From contig ML213533.1 in the NCBI GenBank assembly GCA_004369045.1, forward strand, positions 1 to 64,000: a stretch of DNA of 64,000 nt, in the 5' to 3' direction. The DNA comes from Heliocybe sulcata. Lineage: Eukaryota; Basidiomycota; Agaricomycetes; Gloeophyllales; Gloeophyllaceae. The notes below the pieces were generated by a model. That model was not told where the DNA came from. It did no database searches and saw nothing but the letters and a program-made list of their open reading frames with translations. A program made the translations under genes and the position numbers. This document shows, in pieces, positions 21,244-32,814 of this stretch (positions are counted from its first letter, which is position 1; each line of letters begins with the position of its first letter).

Positions 21244-22317
21244 GGCTGCCGTCAAGGTCGAGGTGAAGTTGCATTGTTGTGCCGGGGTATATAAGGGTAA
21301 CAGAGCAGCAGGACTTCTTTCGCGGGTGAGTGATAGCGTTTATGCGACGGGAGTGCCAGACCGAGGAGAGGAGCGAGCATGTCGCTTGCAAGAGCGAGGA
21401 ACAACCAGAGGAGTCAGACATCGTGAGTAAGCGTGTGGGAGCCGTGTCTGCGCATGCGTAGATGCAGAGAGTACGCGTCAGTCGCGGCTTCGCCTGGACT
21501 CGTGACCGTTTGGTGGTAGCCGTTACGGTAGTATGCGTCTGTATATTGGTAAATATGTAGAGAAAAGAACAGACTGGAAGCAACTTGGTTCATTAATGCG
21601 ACGGTAATGTGAGTACAATAAGATTTCATAGTAGGGGACTTACCGCTACGGCGGCTACCCTACACTCCGTGGTGCCGGAGCGGTCGCATGATTGTACGGA
21701 CTCAGACTGCCAGAGCGCGCTTTTGATCTTCGTCTAACTTAGTTATTCTTCCTTGTGGTCTTGCCTTGAGGTTTGATTGATGCGTCAAGACTGTCGCAGA
21801 CAGAAGTACTGTGCATGGTTGTGGCTGCTAAAGCGCTAATATATAATATGGCAGGTCGTCAACGCATGACGCGTGACGCGGACGGCGCCGTCACGGCGCG
21901 CTTCAAATAGTGGTCCGCATAATTCCGGGCGGTAGTAATTCCTTCAGCAGATACACTCTGATCCTAGCGCTGGACGCCATATCTACTCGCCGCCAATGTT
22001 TACTGCTGTGAACAGGGAGCGAACACGAGCGCAGACAAGGCAAGATTGGACACGGTACCAGGCGTCTCGCCGTTATCCTAGATTAGATTAGTGAACGATA
22101 TTCCTGGCAACAGTCTCCCCTCATCTGCAGGATAAATTCTCCGAGGTCAAGTTTCATGCTCTGTCCTACGTGTTGTCAAGGCTTGAGTTACGCTGACCAG
22201 ACGTATCAGGAGCTTCTAGGCGTCTTAGTCGGGCTTGACGGCGCCAGACAAACCGATGACCGATGAGACATAATAAGGACCACGGTCTGAAATGGCCAGC
22301 GTCACTTAGGATCCCTC
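21244..22317. other. spacer, includes start of tandem unit B
   Basis: No gene seen. A TATATACC-like element on the minus strand near 21285 may serve the dienelactone hydrolase-like gene. From about 21990 the DNA aligns with about 25850-26170 (shared AGGTCAAGTT, TTGAGTT and TAGTCGGG blocks), marking the left edge of the tandem duplication. Confidence 0.5.
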
Positions 22318-22785
22318 AGTCCATCGTGCTTGTACCCGTCCTGAGCTTAAAGCCAGCCCGAGCACGACTCTGTGTTTCGATGGCCCTTGCCGCCTTCGAA
22401 AGTCTGACCGGGCAAGGGCGACAAGGGTCGTTTGCGGAGGAAAGCGTATTGACAAGGCCAGATACCGCTGTTCCTACGTATACTCTAGGTCGGCATCCTT
22501 CGACCGCAGTCACCTCCAGAGTCCAGTTCATCGCTCTTCTCACGCGGCTCCGACAACACCAGCATCTGGCGTCCTCCTGTGATGCCCTGCCCAGGGCATT
22601 TTCTATCAGAATCTGCCACACTAGACAAGATCCTACCGCTTCTGGGTAGGCACGTCATAAGCATGCTTTTGGCTGCCGTTACGCGCACAGACAGACGTCG
22701 TGCCGGATGCCTGAGGTGCAGCTCCAGCCAATTTCACAGTTTGGCGTGGATTTTGATATGAAGTCGAGAATGCTTGTTTGACAGC
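22318..22785 (+). pseudogene. decayed copy of the orphan gene (unit B)
   Basis: Aligns with 18390-18836 of the intact orphan gene: GTACCCGTCCTGAGCT, the GCGGAGGAAAG donor region, CTAGGTCGGCATCCTTCGAC at the acceptor, then CACGCGGCTCCGACAACACC and GGTGCAGCTCCAGCCAATTT near the end. The N-terminal two thirds are missing, the frame is interrupted several times and the intron is enlarged. It is not a functional gene. Confidence 0.7.
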
Positions 22786-23738
22786 TGGCGTCCTTTCGGC
22801 GAGAATAACATGAGCTTGGTGCCAGGTGACCGTCACTAATGGAAAGTGCAGAAACGCCTCGCAGAGTGGTTAAGCTGACGTTCTTCATTGCAGTGGGTTG
22901 AATATCGGAAGCGCAAATTTGTTGTTGTACGCCCAACGCATAACTCCTATTGCTCAAGGCGAGCATGGAGGATGCTGATGAGCGAGTCTTACCGCACACT
23001 ACACAGGGGTAACAGCCCAGAGCGGGCGAAGGCGTCATCTGTTCTCCCCGAGCGCCGGGAGATCGTCAATGCGGGCTAGAGCTGTTTCTCGGTGACTACT
23101 GTTTCGGCTCCGTGGCTATTACGAACGCTGGGCATTGTATCCCAGGAGTCATCGCAGATCGGGTTCTTTCTCGGGATAGCGATCGTCTCAGACACGGGGA
23201 ACTCGTGAACTTTCTATTTATGTATCTTCGCTCAAGATCTGTGAGTGGTGGGCTCTTGTCAGTCTCCTGAAAGTCACCCGAAGGCTGACCGAAATTGCCT
23301 GTCGTTTTGAGCCGGCAGATGTCGGTGGCACAAGGCGTTGCGGGGTTGGCGATCTAGCGTGCGGCTGGATTATCATGGGTATATGCTGCTCATTTGCGGT
23401 GTTTGTCCTGCTGCACTTGTATATAGGTGGTCTCCGCAGTCGTCATCCTCTGCGTGGTCCCTTCTGTGACAGAGGCATGCCGTTGTAAGCGCGTTCTTTT
23501 CTTCCGTTTGCGCCATCTCCTTATGTTCGCTCTAGCCCGTCTCAGTCTGTGACGTTCTGCATATTTCCACCAGAGCTCTATTTGCAGAGCCGGCTTTCTG
23601 ACGTCATGCTTCGATGTTGCATCCTACATGTCATCAAAGCTTGAGCTACACCACCCCGATATTTTCGCAACATCACGAGCCTTTTGGGGCAGCATTCGCG
23701 GCCTTGTCTATCGGTACACCGAACAGATGTGGACGACA
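22786..23738. other. unit B spacer between orphan relic and beta-lactamase-like gene
   Basis: No gene. It is colinear with 26636-27657 of unit C (for example ATTTATGTATCTTCG, GGGCTCTTGTCA and TTTCTGACGTCATG). Confidence 0.5.
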
Positions 23739-23747
23739 TTAAAAGCC
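23739..23747 (+). promoter_or_regulatory. TATA position of beta-lactamase-like gene B (degenerate)
   Basis: TTAAAAGCC lies 46 bases before the ATG. In the sister copy C the aligned bases are TATAAAAGG. The B copy therefore lacks a good TATA box. Confidence 0.45.
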
Positions 23748-23784
23748 AGTGCCATGGTCCTTGTGCTTAATACGAACTGCTAAA

Positions 23785-25406
23785 ATGCGTCTTGACAAGT
23801 CTCTTCCAGAGCTCACAGGAGAAGTCCAAGCCGCACTCGACGAGGCAACGGCCGCGGGCATCGCCACAGGCTTCCAGTATGTCATCTTCACCCGCGACAC
23901 ACTTATCTTCAATGGCGTATCCGGGTACGCTACTATGCCGACTGCAGACCATCTCGATGGCGTGCCTTACCAGCCAGACCATGCACCGCAGCTCGCGAGC
24001 TGCGGTAAGATAGTGTTGTGCCTGATTGTCCTACATATCCTCGAGCGCGGGTTGACCAAGCAGGGTTTCACCCTCGAGGACTTGGATAACCCGCAGGCCG
24101 TCACGGAGGTGCTACCCGAGTTTGCTTCTGACTCGGGGCACCTGGTGTCCAAGGTTATTGAGGGATTTGAGGAAGTGGGGGGAGAGAGGGGCAGGAAGGC
24201 GATGAAACTCCGCGATCCGAAGACGCAGGTCACGCTAAGGATGCTCTTTACGCATACGGCTGGATTGGCTTACTTTCTCAATGATTCGCGTCTAGCGGAA
24301 TTGGTAAGATGTTGAACTGTGTTCAGGAATTCTAACTTGAGCTAACTGAGTTTCTCATCTGCTTAGTATCGGCCTAGCGATGGCAAGCAATCGCTCAGGA
24401 CCTTGCCGTTCCTCACTGGTAACATCTCGGACTTGGACGTGCCGCTTGTCGCTGAGCCTGGTCAAGCATGGAAGTGCGTGGATTATGTATCCTCCGTTAG
24501 CATATAGCTGATTATTTTCTTTCAGTTATGGCCACGCGATTGACTGGCTAGCCCAGTTTGCCATCCGCTCTACGGGGAAGAATCTGAGGGATTTGATGCA
24601 CGATGTCATCCTGGCACCCCTAGACCTCTCATTGAACGAAGTAGACATATGGGATGGCCCGGCTTTCTCACAGCGGACCGTGCCAATTTACAGTCGTAAT
24701 CCGGAACGTGACCCTCACGACCGCACTTCATGGTTCCAGCCTATTCCCGTTCATATGTATTCTGAACCGGAGCCATCCGAAGGCAAGGCCACGTATGTGG
24801 GCGCGAGCATGTATGCTAGTGCACAGAGCTATGCCAAGGTCTTACAGGCGGTGATGCGGAAGGACGAGCGGATCCTGAGCCCCGCGGGCTGGAGTCTTGC
24901 ATATTCGGACGGCATGGAGCCACTGGGTCTCCGTGGCCTGGAGAATGGGCTGAGCTTCAAGGCCGCTATGCCTACCTTCACCCATGAGTGCGCGGTGGCT
25001 TTCTTGTTATGCAGGGCGAGCTGCTGAATGTTCGTGCCATCACAGTGTACCCCGTTTCGTCGAACCCGCACGTGAGGACACAGTAGAGACTATGAACCTC
25101 CTCAATAGTGCTCTGGAGACAGGCCCTGTTAGTACCAACACTTTTTTTTACGTGCATATACTTACTGTTCTTCGCCAGACCGCATCAGGACGGCCGGCCG
25201 GATCGTTCGGATGGGCTGGTATCGCGAACTCGTACTATTTCATCGACCCCGTCAACGGCATCGGCGCTTTGCTCACTACCCAGCTTATGCCCTTCTTCGA
25301 TCCTCAGATTGTTGAAACTAGGGACCGTCTGGAGAAGATCATTTACGACAATTTGGACTGCCTCCGGGGACCCAAGTACTCATCCCTAGATGTGATTTCC
25401 CAGTGA
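23785..25406 (+). CDS. serine beta-lactamase-like hydrolase (copy B)
   Basis: Five exons (23785-24303, 24367-24473, 24526-24987, 25046-25127, 25179-25406) give 465 residues of the beta-lactamase class C / EstB-type serine hydrolase family, which in fungi are mostly esterases, amidases or transesterases. The active-site SxxK is S72-C-G-K in QLASCGKIV. A second motif Y-G-H follows exon 2 (NYGHAIDWLAQFAIR, about Y210). The late motif is GSFGWAG (W-A-G). FTHTAGLAYFLND and YVGASMYASAQSYAKVLQAVM are also typical. There is no signal peptide, so it is probably cytosolic. The intron at 24988-25045 was placed by comparison with copy C, which uses the same GTGCGC donor and keeps the frame open. The C-terminus is a little longer than in C (KYSSLDVISQ). 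No catalytic residue is lost. Substrate unknown. Confidence 0.85.
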
Positions 25407-25417
25407 TGTGCAAGGTT

Positions 25418-25508
25418 AGACCGCTAGGCTCGGTGCTGTGCTCAATACCCAGTTGTTGGCCTTCTTATACCCGCAGGTGGTCGGAGACCGGGAATTGACT
25501 GGAGAGTA
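25418..25508 (+). pseudogene. relic of a third beta-lactamase-like terminal exon
   Basis: Twelve bases after the stop of copy B the DNA again resembles the final exon: GCTCAATACCCAGTTGTTGG, CCTTCTTATACCCGCAGGTG and GGAGACCGGGAATTGACTGG align with the segment encoding ALLTTQLMPFFDPQIVETRDRLE. It is short, diverged and out of frame. It probably marks the recombination edge of the tandem array or a lost third gene. Confidence 0.55.
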
Positions 25509-26184
25509 TTGATTATAAGGACTCCAAGTGTATGACAGGATATGTGTATGCCTTTTAAAAGCCCTTTAACGGATGATATTTTGAATCGTGGATCAAAGGC
25601 ACGTGCAAGTCGAGTCCGGATATGAAGTTACGCGAACGTGACATAGCGTGGTCACACATTGATTCCCGACGGTTTCATCTGCTTTGCATTCTTCGACTGG
25701 ACTTACTGTGAGAGACCAATGTCCAGTACTCACTCATGGCCGACGCTTAATGCTTCTGGTAAAGCAGAGAATGCGAACTCTGGACAAGAGCCGCGACCTC
25801 TGGGATTCTGCAAATGTCGTTTCTAACTAGCTTTAAGGTCAAGTACAACGTTCAGTCGTAGCCAAGGCTTGTTGCTTCCGGACAAGAGAAATTGGACACG
25901 ATCCAGCGTGTATCGGCTTCTCGCTGTTTTCTTCGGATTCTGAGCATGTCGTTTCTGACGATATGTCTCCTCGTATCTGCGGAGTAGGTTTCCTCAGGTC
26001 AAGTTCCACGCCATGTCGTGCATGCTGTCAAACCTTGAGTTGCATCGACCGATGCCTTCATGACATCAGGACCCTCCTAGGTGTCTTAGTCGGGTTTGTC
26101 CATTGGAGCCGGCAGATAAACTGACATAGTGTTATAGATACCACGCTTTGAAACGGGCAGCGGCAGGAGCCACCATTCCGTCGT
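25509..26184. other. spacer between tandem units
   Basis: No gene. From about 25850 it aligns with the left flank of unit B (about 21990-22317). Confidence 0.5.
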
Positions 26185-26635
26185 GTTCGTACCCGCCCGG
26201 AGCTCAAAGCCAGCGCAGCACAACCTTGTTATTCTCGACGATCACGGGTGGCAAGGGCAGTTTGCCGAGGAAAGTCTGCTGAAGAAGTCACTTACCATTC
26301 TTCCTACTTAGGACATATTTAGGTCAGCATCCTTCCGCCGCAGTCGCCTTCAGAGCCTTGTCCCTCACTCCACTCACGGGGCTCCGACAGCATCCACTAG
26401 CTGGCGTCCTCATACGGTGCCTTGTCTATCCGCCGTCGCCTGAGAATGTGCTGTCAAAATTCTCCACGTCAGATAAAACCCTACCACCTCTGGGTAAGTT
26501 CGTCATAGGCATGACAAACTTCACCTTCTTCTGTCGCTATCGATACGCGTGCAGTCAGAGGTCGTGCTAAGAGGCAACTCCGCCGATCTCGCGGTTTGAC
26601 CTAAATTTCGATTGGAGGGATGCTCGCTTGACGAC
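26185..26635 (+). pseudogene. decayed copy of the orphan gene (unit C)
   Basis: Aligns with 18390-18830: GTTCGTACCCGCCCGGAGCT, GGCAAGGGCAGTTTGCCGAG, AGGTCAGCATCCTTCCGCCG, CTGGCGTCCTCATACGGTGC and GCCGATCTCGCGGTTTGACC. It lacks the N-terminal region and has multiple frame breaks. It is decayed independently from the unit B copy. Confidence 0.7.
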
Positions 26636-27657
26636 TGGTATATGAACTTGGTGTGGTGTCAGCTGACAGTCTTTAGTTAAAAGTGAAGAGTCGTCTCGCG
26701 AAATAGTTATGCGGACTAACGTCTTTCATTCCAGGCAGCTGAATATCTGAAGGCACATCTATTGTGGTGGCTCAACGGCATGACTCGTGTTGTCAGTCAT
26801 GTACTGGCAGCAACTCCGCCAAATTTCTATCTATTGTGGGTCCATATTCAAGCTGATCATCTAGAACTGCTGATTAGTGCGTCTTGTCGCAAACTATAGA
26901 AAGAGATAAGCGGGACTGGGTGGAGGTTGAGTCCTGGCATGTGCTCTGGCCGTCTGGTCGAACGTTGCAAGATTGCCAATGCGAGCTAGAGTTTTCTGTC
27001 AGCGACTAACGCTTCGGCTCCGTGCTATTACGATCATCGGACTTTGTATCCCAGGAATCGCGGCAGATCGGGTTCTTTCTCTGGGCAAGGCATAGTGCAC
27101 GGAACTTGTGAACTTTCTATCTATTTATGTATCTTCGTTAGGTCAAGGTTTGTTTTCTGCGGGCTCTTGTCACTCTCCTGGAGGTTGCCCAAAGGCAGAC
27201 CGAGTTCTCTTCCTACCTTCGGCCCGCGGAGGACGGTCGACATAAGGTGTTGCAGAACTAGCAGCCTAGCGTGTGGGCTGGATTATCATGGATACATGGT
27301 TACTCATCTACTGTGCTTGTCGCGCTACAGTTGATAGCTGATCTTCGCAGTCGGCGCCATCTGTGTGGTCCTTCTCTGACAGACGCCTGCCGCCGTGAGC
27401 ACGTCTTGCTCTTCTGTTCGCGTCATGTCCTCATACTTGCTTCCAAAACCCTCTAGTCCGTGGGCCCTTGTCCGTGGCGTCCTGCATATCACCACCAGGA
27501 CTATTTGGAGAGCCGAATTTCTGACGTCATGTCTCGATGCTGCATCCTCCATCGTGTCAACACTTGACTTACACCACCCCGATGTTTTCGCGACATCACT
27601 GGCCTTTTTGGGCGGATATGCAGCCGTGTCTGCTAGTGCACAGGACAATGACGACAT
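26636..27657. other. unit C spacer between orphan relic and beta-lactamase-like gene
   Basis: No gene supported; colinear with 22786-23738. A 203-codon frame (27395-28006) overlaps the next gene in another register and is not real. Confidence 0.5.
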
Positions 27658-27666
27658 TATAAAAGG
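27658..27666 (+). promoter_or_regulatory. TATA box of beta-lactamase-like gene C
   Basis: TATAAAAGG, 44 bases before the ATG. It is intact here and degenerate in copy B. Confidence 0.55.
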
Positions 27667-27701
27667 CGGGGACATGATCTTTGAGAATACGAACTACTGC
27701 A

Positions 27702-29296
27702 ATGCGTCTCAACAAGTCTCTGCCAGAGCTCGCAGGAGAAGTCCAAGCTGCACTCGACAAGGCGACAGCCACGGGCGATGCCACAGGCTTTCAGTATGTC
27801 ATCTTCACCCGCAACGAGCTTATCTTCAATGGCGTATCGGGGTACGCTATCATGCCGACTGCAGACAACCCCGATGGCTTGCTCTACCAGCAGAACCATG
27901 CACCGCAGCTGGCGAGCTGCGGGAAGGTGGCGATCTGTATGATTGTCCTACATATCCTCGAGCGCGGGTTGACCAAGCAGGGGTTTACCCTCGAGGACTT
28001 AGATAACCCGGAGGCCGTCACGGAGGTGCTACCCGAGTTCACTTCTGACTCCGGGCATCTGGTGTCCAAAGTAATTGAGGGATTTGAAGAAGTGGGGGAG
28101 GAGAGGGGCAGGAAGGCAATGAAACTCCGCGATCCGAAGACAAAGGTCACACTAAGGATGTTCTTCACGCACACGGCCGGATTGGCCTACTTTCTGAATG
28201 ATTCGCGTCTAGCGGAATTGGTAAGGGGTTGCGATGAGTCCAATACTGTTGTACTGACTCACATCCTTATATCTGCTCAGTATCAGCCCAGCGATGGAAC
28301 GCAACCAATCAGGAGCTTGCCGTTCCTCACTGGTAACATCTCGGACTTGGAGGTACCGCTCGTCGCTGACCCTGGCCAGGAGTGGAAGTGTGTGGATCCC
28401 GTGTCCTCCGTTAACATATACCTGATCATTCCCCTCTAGTTATGGCCACGCGATGGACTGGCTGGCCCAGTTTGCGATCCGTTCAACCGGGAAGAATCTG
28501 AGGACCTTGCTGCACGACGTCATCCTGGCTCCCCTCGGCCTCTCATTGAATGAAGTAGATATTTGGGACGGCCCGGCTTTCTCTCAACGGACCGTGCCAA
28601 TCTACACGCGTAATCCGGAACGTAACCCACTCGACCACACTTCATGGTTCCAGCCTATCCCTGTTCATATGTATTCTGAACCGGACCCATCCGAAGGCAA
28701 AGCCACGTATGTGGGCGCGAGCATGTATGCTAGTGCACAGAGCTATGCGAAAATCTTGCAGGCGGTGATGCGGAAGGACGAGCGGATCTTGAGCCCCTCG
28801 GGCTGGAGTCTCGCATATTCGGACGGCATGGAGCCGCTGGGTCTCCGAGGCCTTGAAAACGGGCTGGGCTTCAAGGCCGCTATGCCTACCTTCACCCATG
28901 AGTGCGCAGTTGATTTGCTCTCATGAAGGGCGATGTGCTGAATTCCCGTGTCACTGTAGTGTACCCCGCTTCGTAGAACCCGCTCGTAAAGGCACGGTAG
29001 AGACCATGAACCTTCTCAACTGTGCTCTGGAAAAAGGCGCTGTTGGTACCATCATATTTCATCCACGCAGATACTTACTGTTTCTCTAGACCGCGTCAGG
29101 ACGGCCAGCCGGATCCTTCGGATGGGCTGGTATTGCGAACTCGTATTATTTCATCGACCCCATCAACAACATTGGCGCTCTGCTCGCTACCCAGCTGATG
29201 CCCTTCTTCGATCCTCAAGTCGTCGCAACCAGGGACAGTCTGGAAAAGATTATTTATGACAATCTGGACTGCCTCCCGGGACCAACTCATCTCTGA
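27702..29296 (+). CDS. serine beta-lactamase-like hydrolase (copy C)
   Basis: Five exons (27702-28220, 28281-28387, 28440-28901, 28960-29041, 29090-29296) give 458 residues. It is a close paralogue of copy B with the same exon lengths except the last. It keeps SxxK (QLASCGKVA), Y-G-H after exon 2 and GSFGWAG. Differences are mostly conservative (KVAICMIVLHIL for KIVLCLIVLHIL, PLGLSLNE for PLDLSLNE), and the C-terminus is shorter, ending CLPGPTHL. The first intron (28221-28280) happens to be open and a multiple of three, so retention would add 20 residues without a stop; copy B, where the same intron contains a stop, shows it is an intron. Likely a cytosolic esterase or amidase of unknown substrate. 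Confidence 0.86.
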
Positions 29297-30454
29297 ATGC
29301 GATATCCTATACTTGTGGGTAGCCGACCACCGCTCACGTGGCATTTTTTCGAGTCCTGAGTAGAACTGTGGTAGCGTTGTGATTAAGTAACACTATATAT
29401 AATACTATACATATAATACTACAGTGATTCCGGTAAATAAAACCCTCCAGTTGAATATACTTCACGCATCGTGCCATAGAATCTGGCTCAACTGACCTGC
29501 GCCACCGACTACAAGTCCCATTCAACGCGTATTCCCACGGTAACAGAGGTGAATTCGACAGCATTGAAGGGTGAGGGATGCTAAAGGGGTGATAAAATCT
29601 TAAAAATATTCCAGTACGCAGGTCCTATTCTCATATGCTTATATTCAAAATTTGAGGTGCAAAGGAATGAGCATCATGGAGACCGACAAGAATTAGTGAT
29701 CGAGACCACTACAAAACACGTTTCGTACTCCGCTTGTAGTCTCAATAGGGGCGGGGTTTCATTTGAGTGTATTGATAACTACAGAGACGTTCATACTCCG
29801 ATTACTCGGCATCTACTTTCCCACGGCGGGAACGTTCGGCAGCGCGCCCAAAAAATGCATGCAAAGACTCATCCTTCGTAAACTCAGGACTCGTAATTGT
29901 ACACCATAATTGGACTTCTCTTGCTCCGCTCGCGGGGCTAGGTAACTGTATTGCTTCGATGCGAGTGTAGAAAGCCGGGCCTGTATTGCATATATTAACG
30001 GATAGAAGCGTGAAAGAACTAGGACACGAATAGCAACGTTCAACCAACGCGATAACAGTCCCAGTTCGAAAAGACCCAGAAATGATATCGATGCTATGAT
30101 ACAGTATAAGTAAATAGACCTGGAAAGAAGCTGAGACGGTATGCAGGTAGTCCACATGAAAGCGGAGTTCCCAAGAAAGAAGATAAAACCGGGACCGTTG
30201 AAAAAGAGCGGCAGTGACGACGACGAGGCGAGTCTAGATATTACGCTGCGAGGTGATAGACGTGTGGTAGGTCCAGTGGTATTATAATGTAGGATTGGGT
30301 AAGTGCGTCATAATGTCATTCACCAGTCGTCACATTCTATACGCGAGTTACTGAGACAAAATCAGAGATGGCTGAAGACGCCAGAAACACCGGTGTTACT
30401 CACCAAGTGTTAGAGGGTTAAACCTAAAGAAGAAATAACCGGGACGACGGCGTG
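29297..30454. other. AT-richer spacer
   Basis: No gene is supported. The part near 29390-29420 is rich in TATA-like repeats (ATATATAATACTATACATAT), lies 3' of both flanking genes and is unlikely to be a promoter. Frames at 29657-30157 have no recognisable content. Confidence 0.45.
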
Positions 30455-32814
30455 TCATGCCCGGCAGCAGAATGCCGCCCAGAATCCTTTCTTCCGGCCT
30501 TGGCCATGACCCTCCTCATCTTGCTCTCCGAGCCGCTGCATCTGCTCGCCATACACGCCGACCCCCCTTGACCCAGGGTGCGCAGTTCCAGTAGTCGTCC
30601 CGTCGCGGGAATTGGTGCCTGCCTTGGCTTGAGCACCGTACAGGAAGGCGTCGTTGCCATTCACGGCAGGGTTGGATCCGTTCACGGTTCCACTCGCACC
30701 GTGTATACCTCCGGGCATTGGCGAAATAGGAGAACCACGGCCGTAGGTGTTTGTACGGTAGCCGGTCGGGCTTGGCGCGGTGGCATAGGGATGAGGGGCC
30801 GCCAGTCCATTGCCGGTACTGTCTCGCTCGCCTCGGGCGATCTGTTGTTGACTGGCACGTCGGCTGGCAGGAGCTAGGGGCTGCACGCTGACGTCACCGC
30901 GCGAGCCTGTCCTGCCCTCATTGGTTGTCGGCCGTCGACTGCTACCCTTGACGTGAGCAGGTGCAGGACTAAGCATGAGGCCGGACGATGGCGACCCATC
31001 CTGAACCTGCTGACGAGATATCCGACGGTGGTTGGGGTCGCGGTCGCGCTCCCGTTCACGATGCCTGTGCTCGCGATGTTCTCGAGGCGAAGCATGGGCA
31101 TGGGCTTGAGCAAGGGCTTGTGATGACTAGGCGGGACATAAGCTGGGCACAATAGCGGAACAGGCAAAGAGCTTACACTGCTGGCTTCCCAACCTTTGCC
31201 CCCGTTGAGGAGCATCCAGTCATAGACGCCGTCGTCCGCCTCCCCTAGGGTCTTGAGTACCTTCTGGAAAAGGCCACGCAGGAAATCGTAGTCTGGTTGT
31301 TCCTCGAAACCAAGCTTCCGAACGTAGTTCATGTAGATAGCAAATTGCTCTGAGGCACAGGCGTCAGTCATATGCTACGAAGACGGCAAGCTACAGAGCA
31401 GGGTCCGGCGCCATGCTCAGAAATTGCTAGGCGGACCATTTCTGGTATAGAAGATTGCCCAGGTTGACTTACCGGGGAAGCCTTCACAGAGCTCGTCGAT
31501 AGCCGTGCTTTGCTTTTTCTCGCCAATCTTCTCGTACTTCTGCTTGTTCGTGGCAGCCCGCAGTCCCTGCCATGGGAGTCCTCCCCTCAGGAAATACATG
31601 AATACGTGCCCCAGGGATTCCAGGTCGTCACGTCTGGACTGCTCCCGGCCGAGATGGGTGTTGATAGACATGTACCGTGCAGTTCCCGATAAGGACTTGC
31701 GCTCGCGATAGGGAATATGTTGCTTGGTTTTGGGATCTCGGTAGTGTTTTGCCATGCCGAAATCTGGAACATCGCAGGTCAGATTGTTTACGTAGGTATA
31801 CCGAACGGACATGAGGCCATGAGATGGACCATGCCACATCAGACACATCAAGCTCGAGCATAGCTCAAGACGTGGCAGAAACAGATGCGAGCAGGAATTA
31901 ATAAGGAGAAGCTTCAGCTACGTACCGATTATATGTATAACGTTCGCGTTCTTCGTGCCTGGCACACCTATAAGGAAATTATCGGGCTTGATATCTCGGT
32001 ATATTAAGGACTTGTCGTGAATGGATTGCACGCGGGTGATCTATAGATGAGGATTGTATGTTAGCAACAAGAACGCCGGATCGTCTTGGGCCACAATAGG
32101 AAGGACATGCCAGGCAAAGCAGGCGGAGCCTCTAGCTCCGCTTCTACCTCACACACGAAGGGAACATGCTCGAGCGACATGTGGGGGCATTGATGGACGA
32201 CACCAGAGTAGCCCAGTATTCCTATGCAGTAATGGCTGTACGCACCATTTGGACAGCAGCCATGCAAACCGTCTTGATTGTGAACTTGCGTCCACACATG
32301 TCAAAAAGGTCCTCAAGATTGGGTCCCAAGAGATCAATAACCAAGACATTGTGAAGACCCTCTTGTCCGAAGTAGTGGGCTTTGGGGACACCGGCTGATG
32401 TTCCGGCATCACGACATTACGGCATTAGGCATCATAAAAGCAAGATGCATGAATAGCTACGTACGGGTGCCGTTGAGGGTACGGTATGACCGGTACTCGT
32501 CTCTGAGTTGAGGGGCATCGGATTTTCGAGGTTCCTGCGTACCTCCGTTAGGAGAACCCAACACATGGAGACGGTGACACTCACAAACTTGATCGCAACG
32601 GGCTCGTTGGTGAGCAGGTTGGTCCCTATAGGTGACGGAACCGTCAAGATTCATATGCACCGTCGCAATAGTCAGACGTGCCCTCGAAAACCACTCCGAA
32701 GGAGCCCTCGCCGATCTTCTTCCCGACACGATAGTGGTTGCCCACAATCCCGTTTCCCGCGGCCGACTGAGACGAGTGCGGCGACGACGAAGCAATAACG
32801 TGAGGGGTAGACAT
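30455..32814 (-). CDS. casein kinase I, YCK-type (palmitoylated membrane form)
   Basis: Eight minus-strand exons (32814-32682, 32625-32585, 32534-32465, 32394-32246, 32040-31926, 31763-31473, 31349-31177, 31126-30455) give 547 residues. The kinase domain is complete: [11 protein letters not shown] loop, AIKF lysine, [12 protein letters not shown] catalytic loop, [10 protein letters not shown], the CK1 hallmark [31 protein letters not shown], and LPWQGLRA. After KGWEASS comes a long tail: His/Arg-rich ([16 protein letters not shown]), then Gly/Ser/Pro/Asn-rich, and a final WAAFCCRA. The C-terminal CC pair is the palmitoylation signature of plasma-membrane Yck1/Yck2 kinases, which act in nutrient sensing, endocytosis and morphogenesis. 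Intron 1 (32626-32681) is GC-AG (donor GCACGT); only that junction gives [16 protein letters not shown]. Introns 4 and 5 are unusually long for this window (205 and 162 nt). Confidence 0.93.

Larger units (their letters stand above)
21990..25500 (+). repeat. tandem unit B (orphan relic plus beta-lactamase-like gene)
   Basis: First unit of a direct tandem duplication; the second is at about 25850-29300. The order is the same in both: AT-mixed flank, decayed orphan-gene copy, ~900-base spacer, beta-lactamase-like gene. The start codons of the two beta-lactamase-like genes are 3917 bases apart. Spacers have drifted considerably while the beta-lactamase-like exons have not, so the duplication is old and the coding part is under constraint. 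Confidence 0.75.
25850..29300 (+). repeat. tandem unit C (orphan relic plus beta-lactamase-like gene)
   Basis: Second unit of the direct tandem duplication described for unit B, with the same order of parts. Spacer identity with unit B is patchy with many small indels, whereas the beta-lactamase-like exons align without length change in exons 1-4 (519, 107, 462 and 82 nt in both). Confidence 0.75.

Noticed and set aside
28221-28280. Read-through coding of intron 1 in beta-lactamase-like copy C
   Set aside because: It is open by chance and a multiple of three, but the aligned region in copy B contains a stop and normal splice sites.
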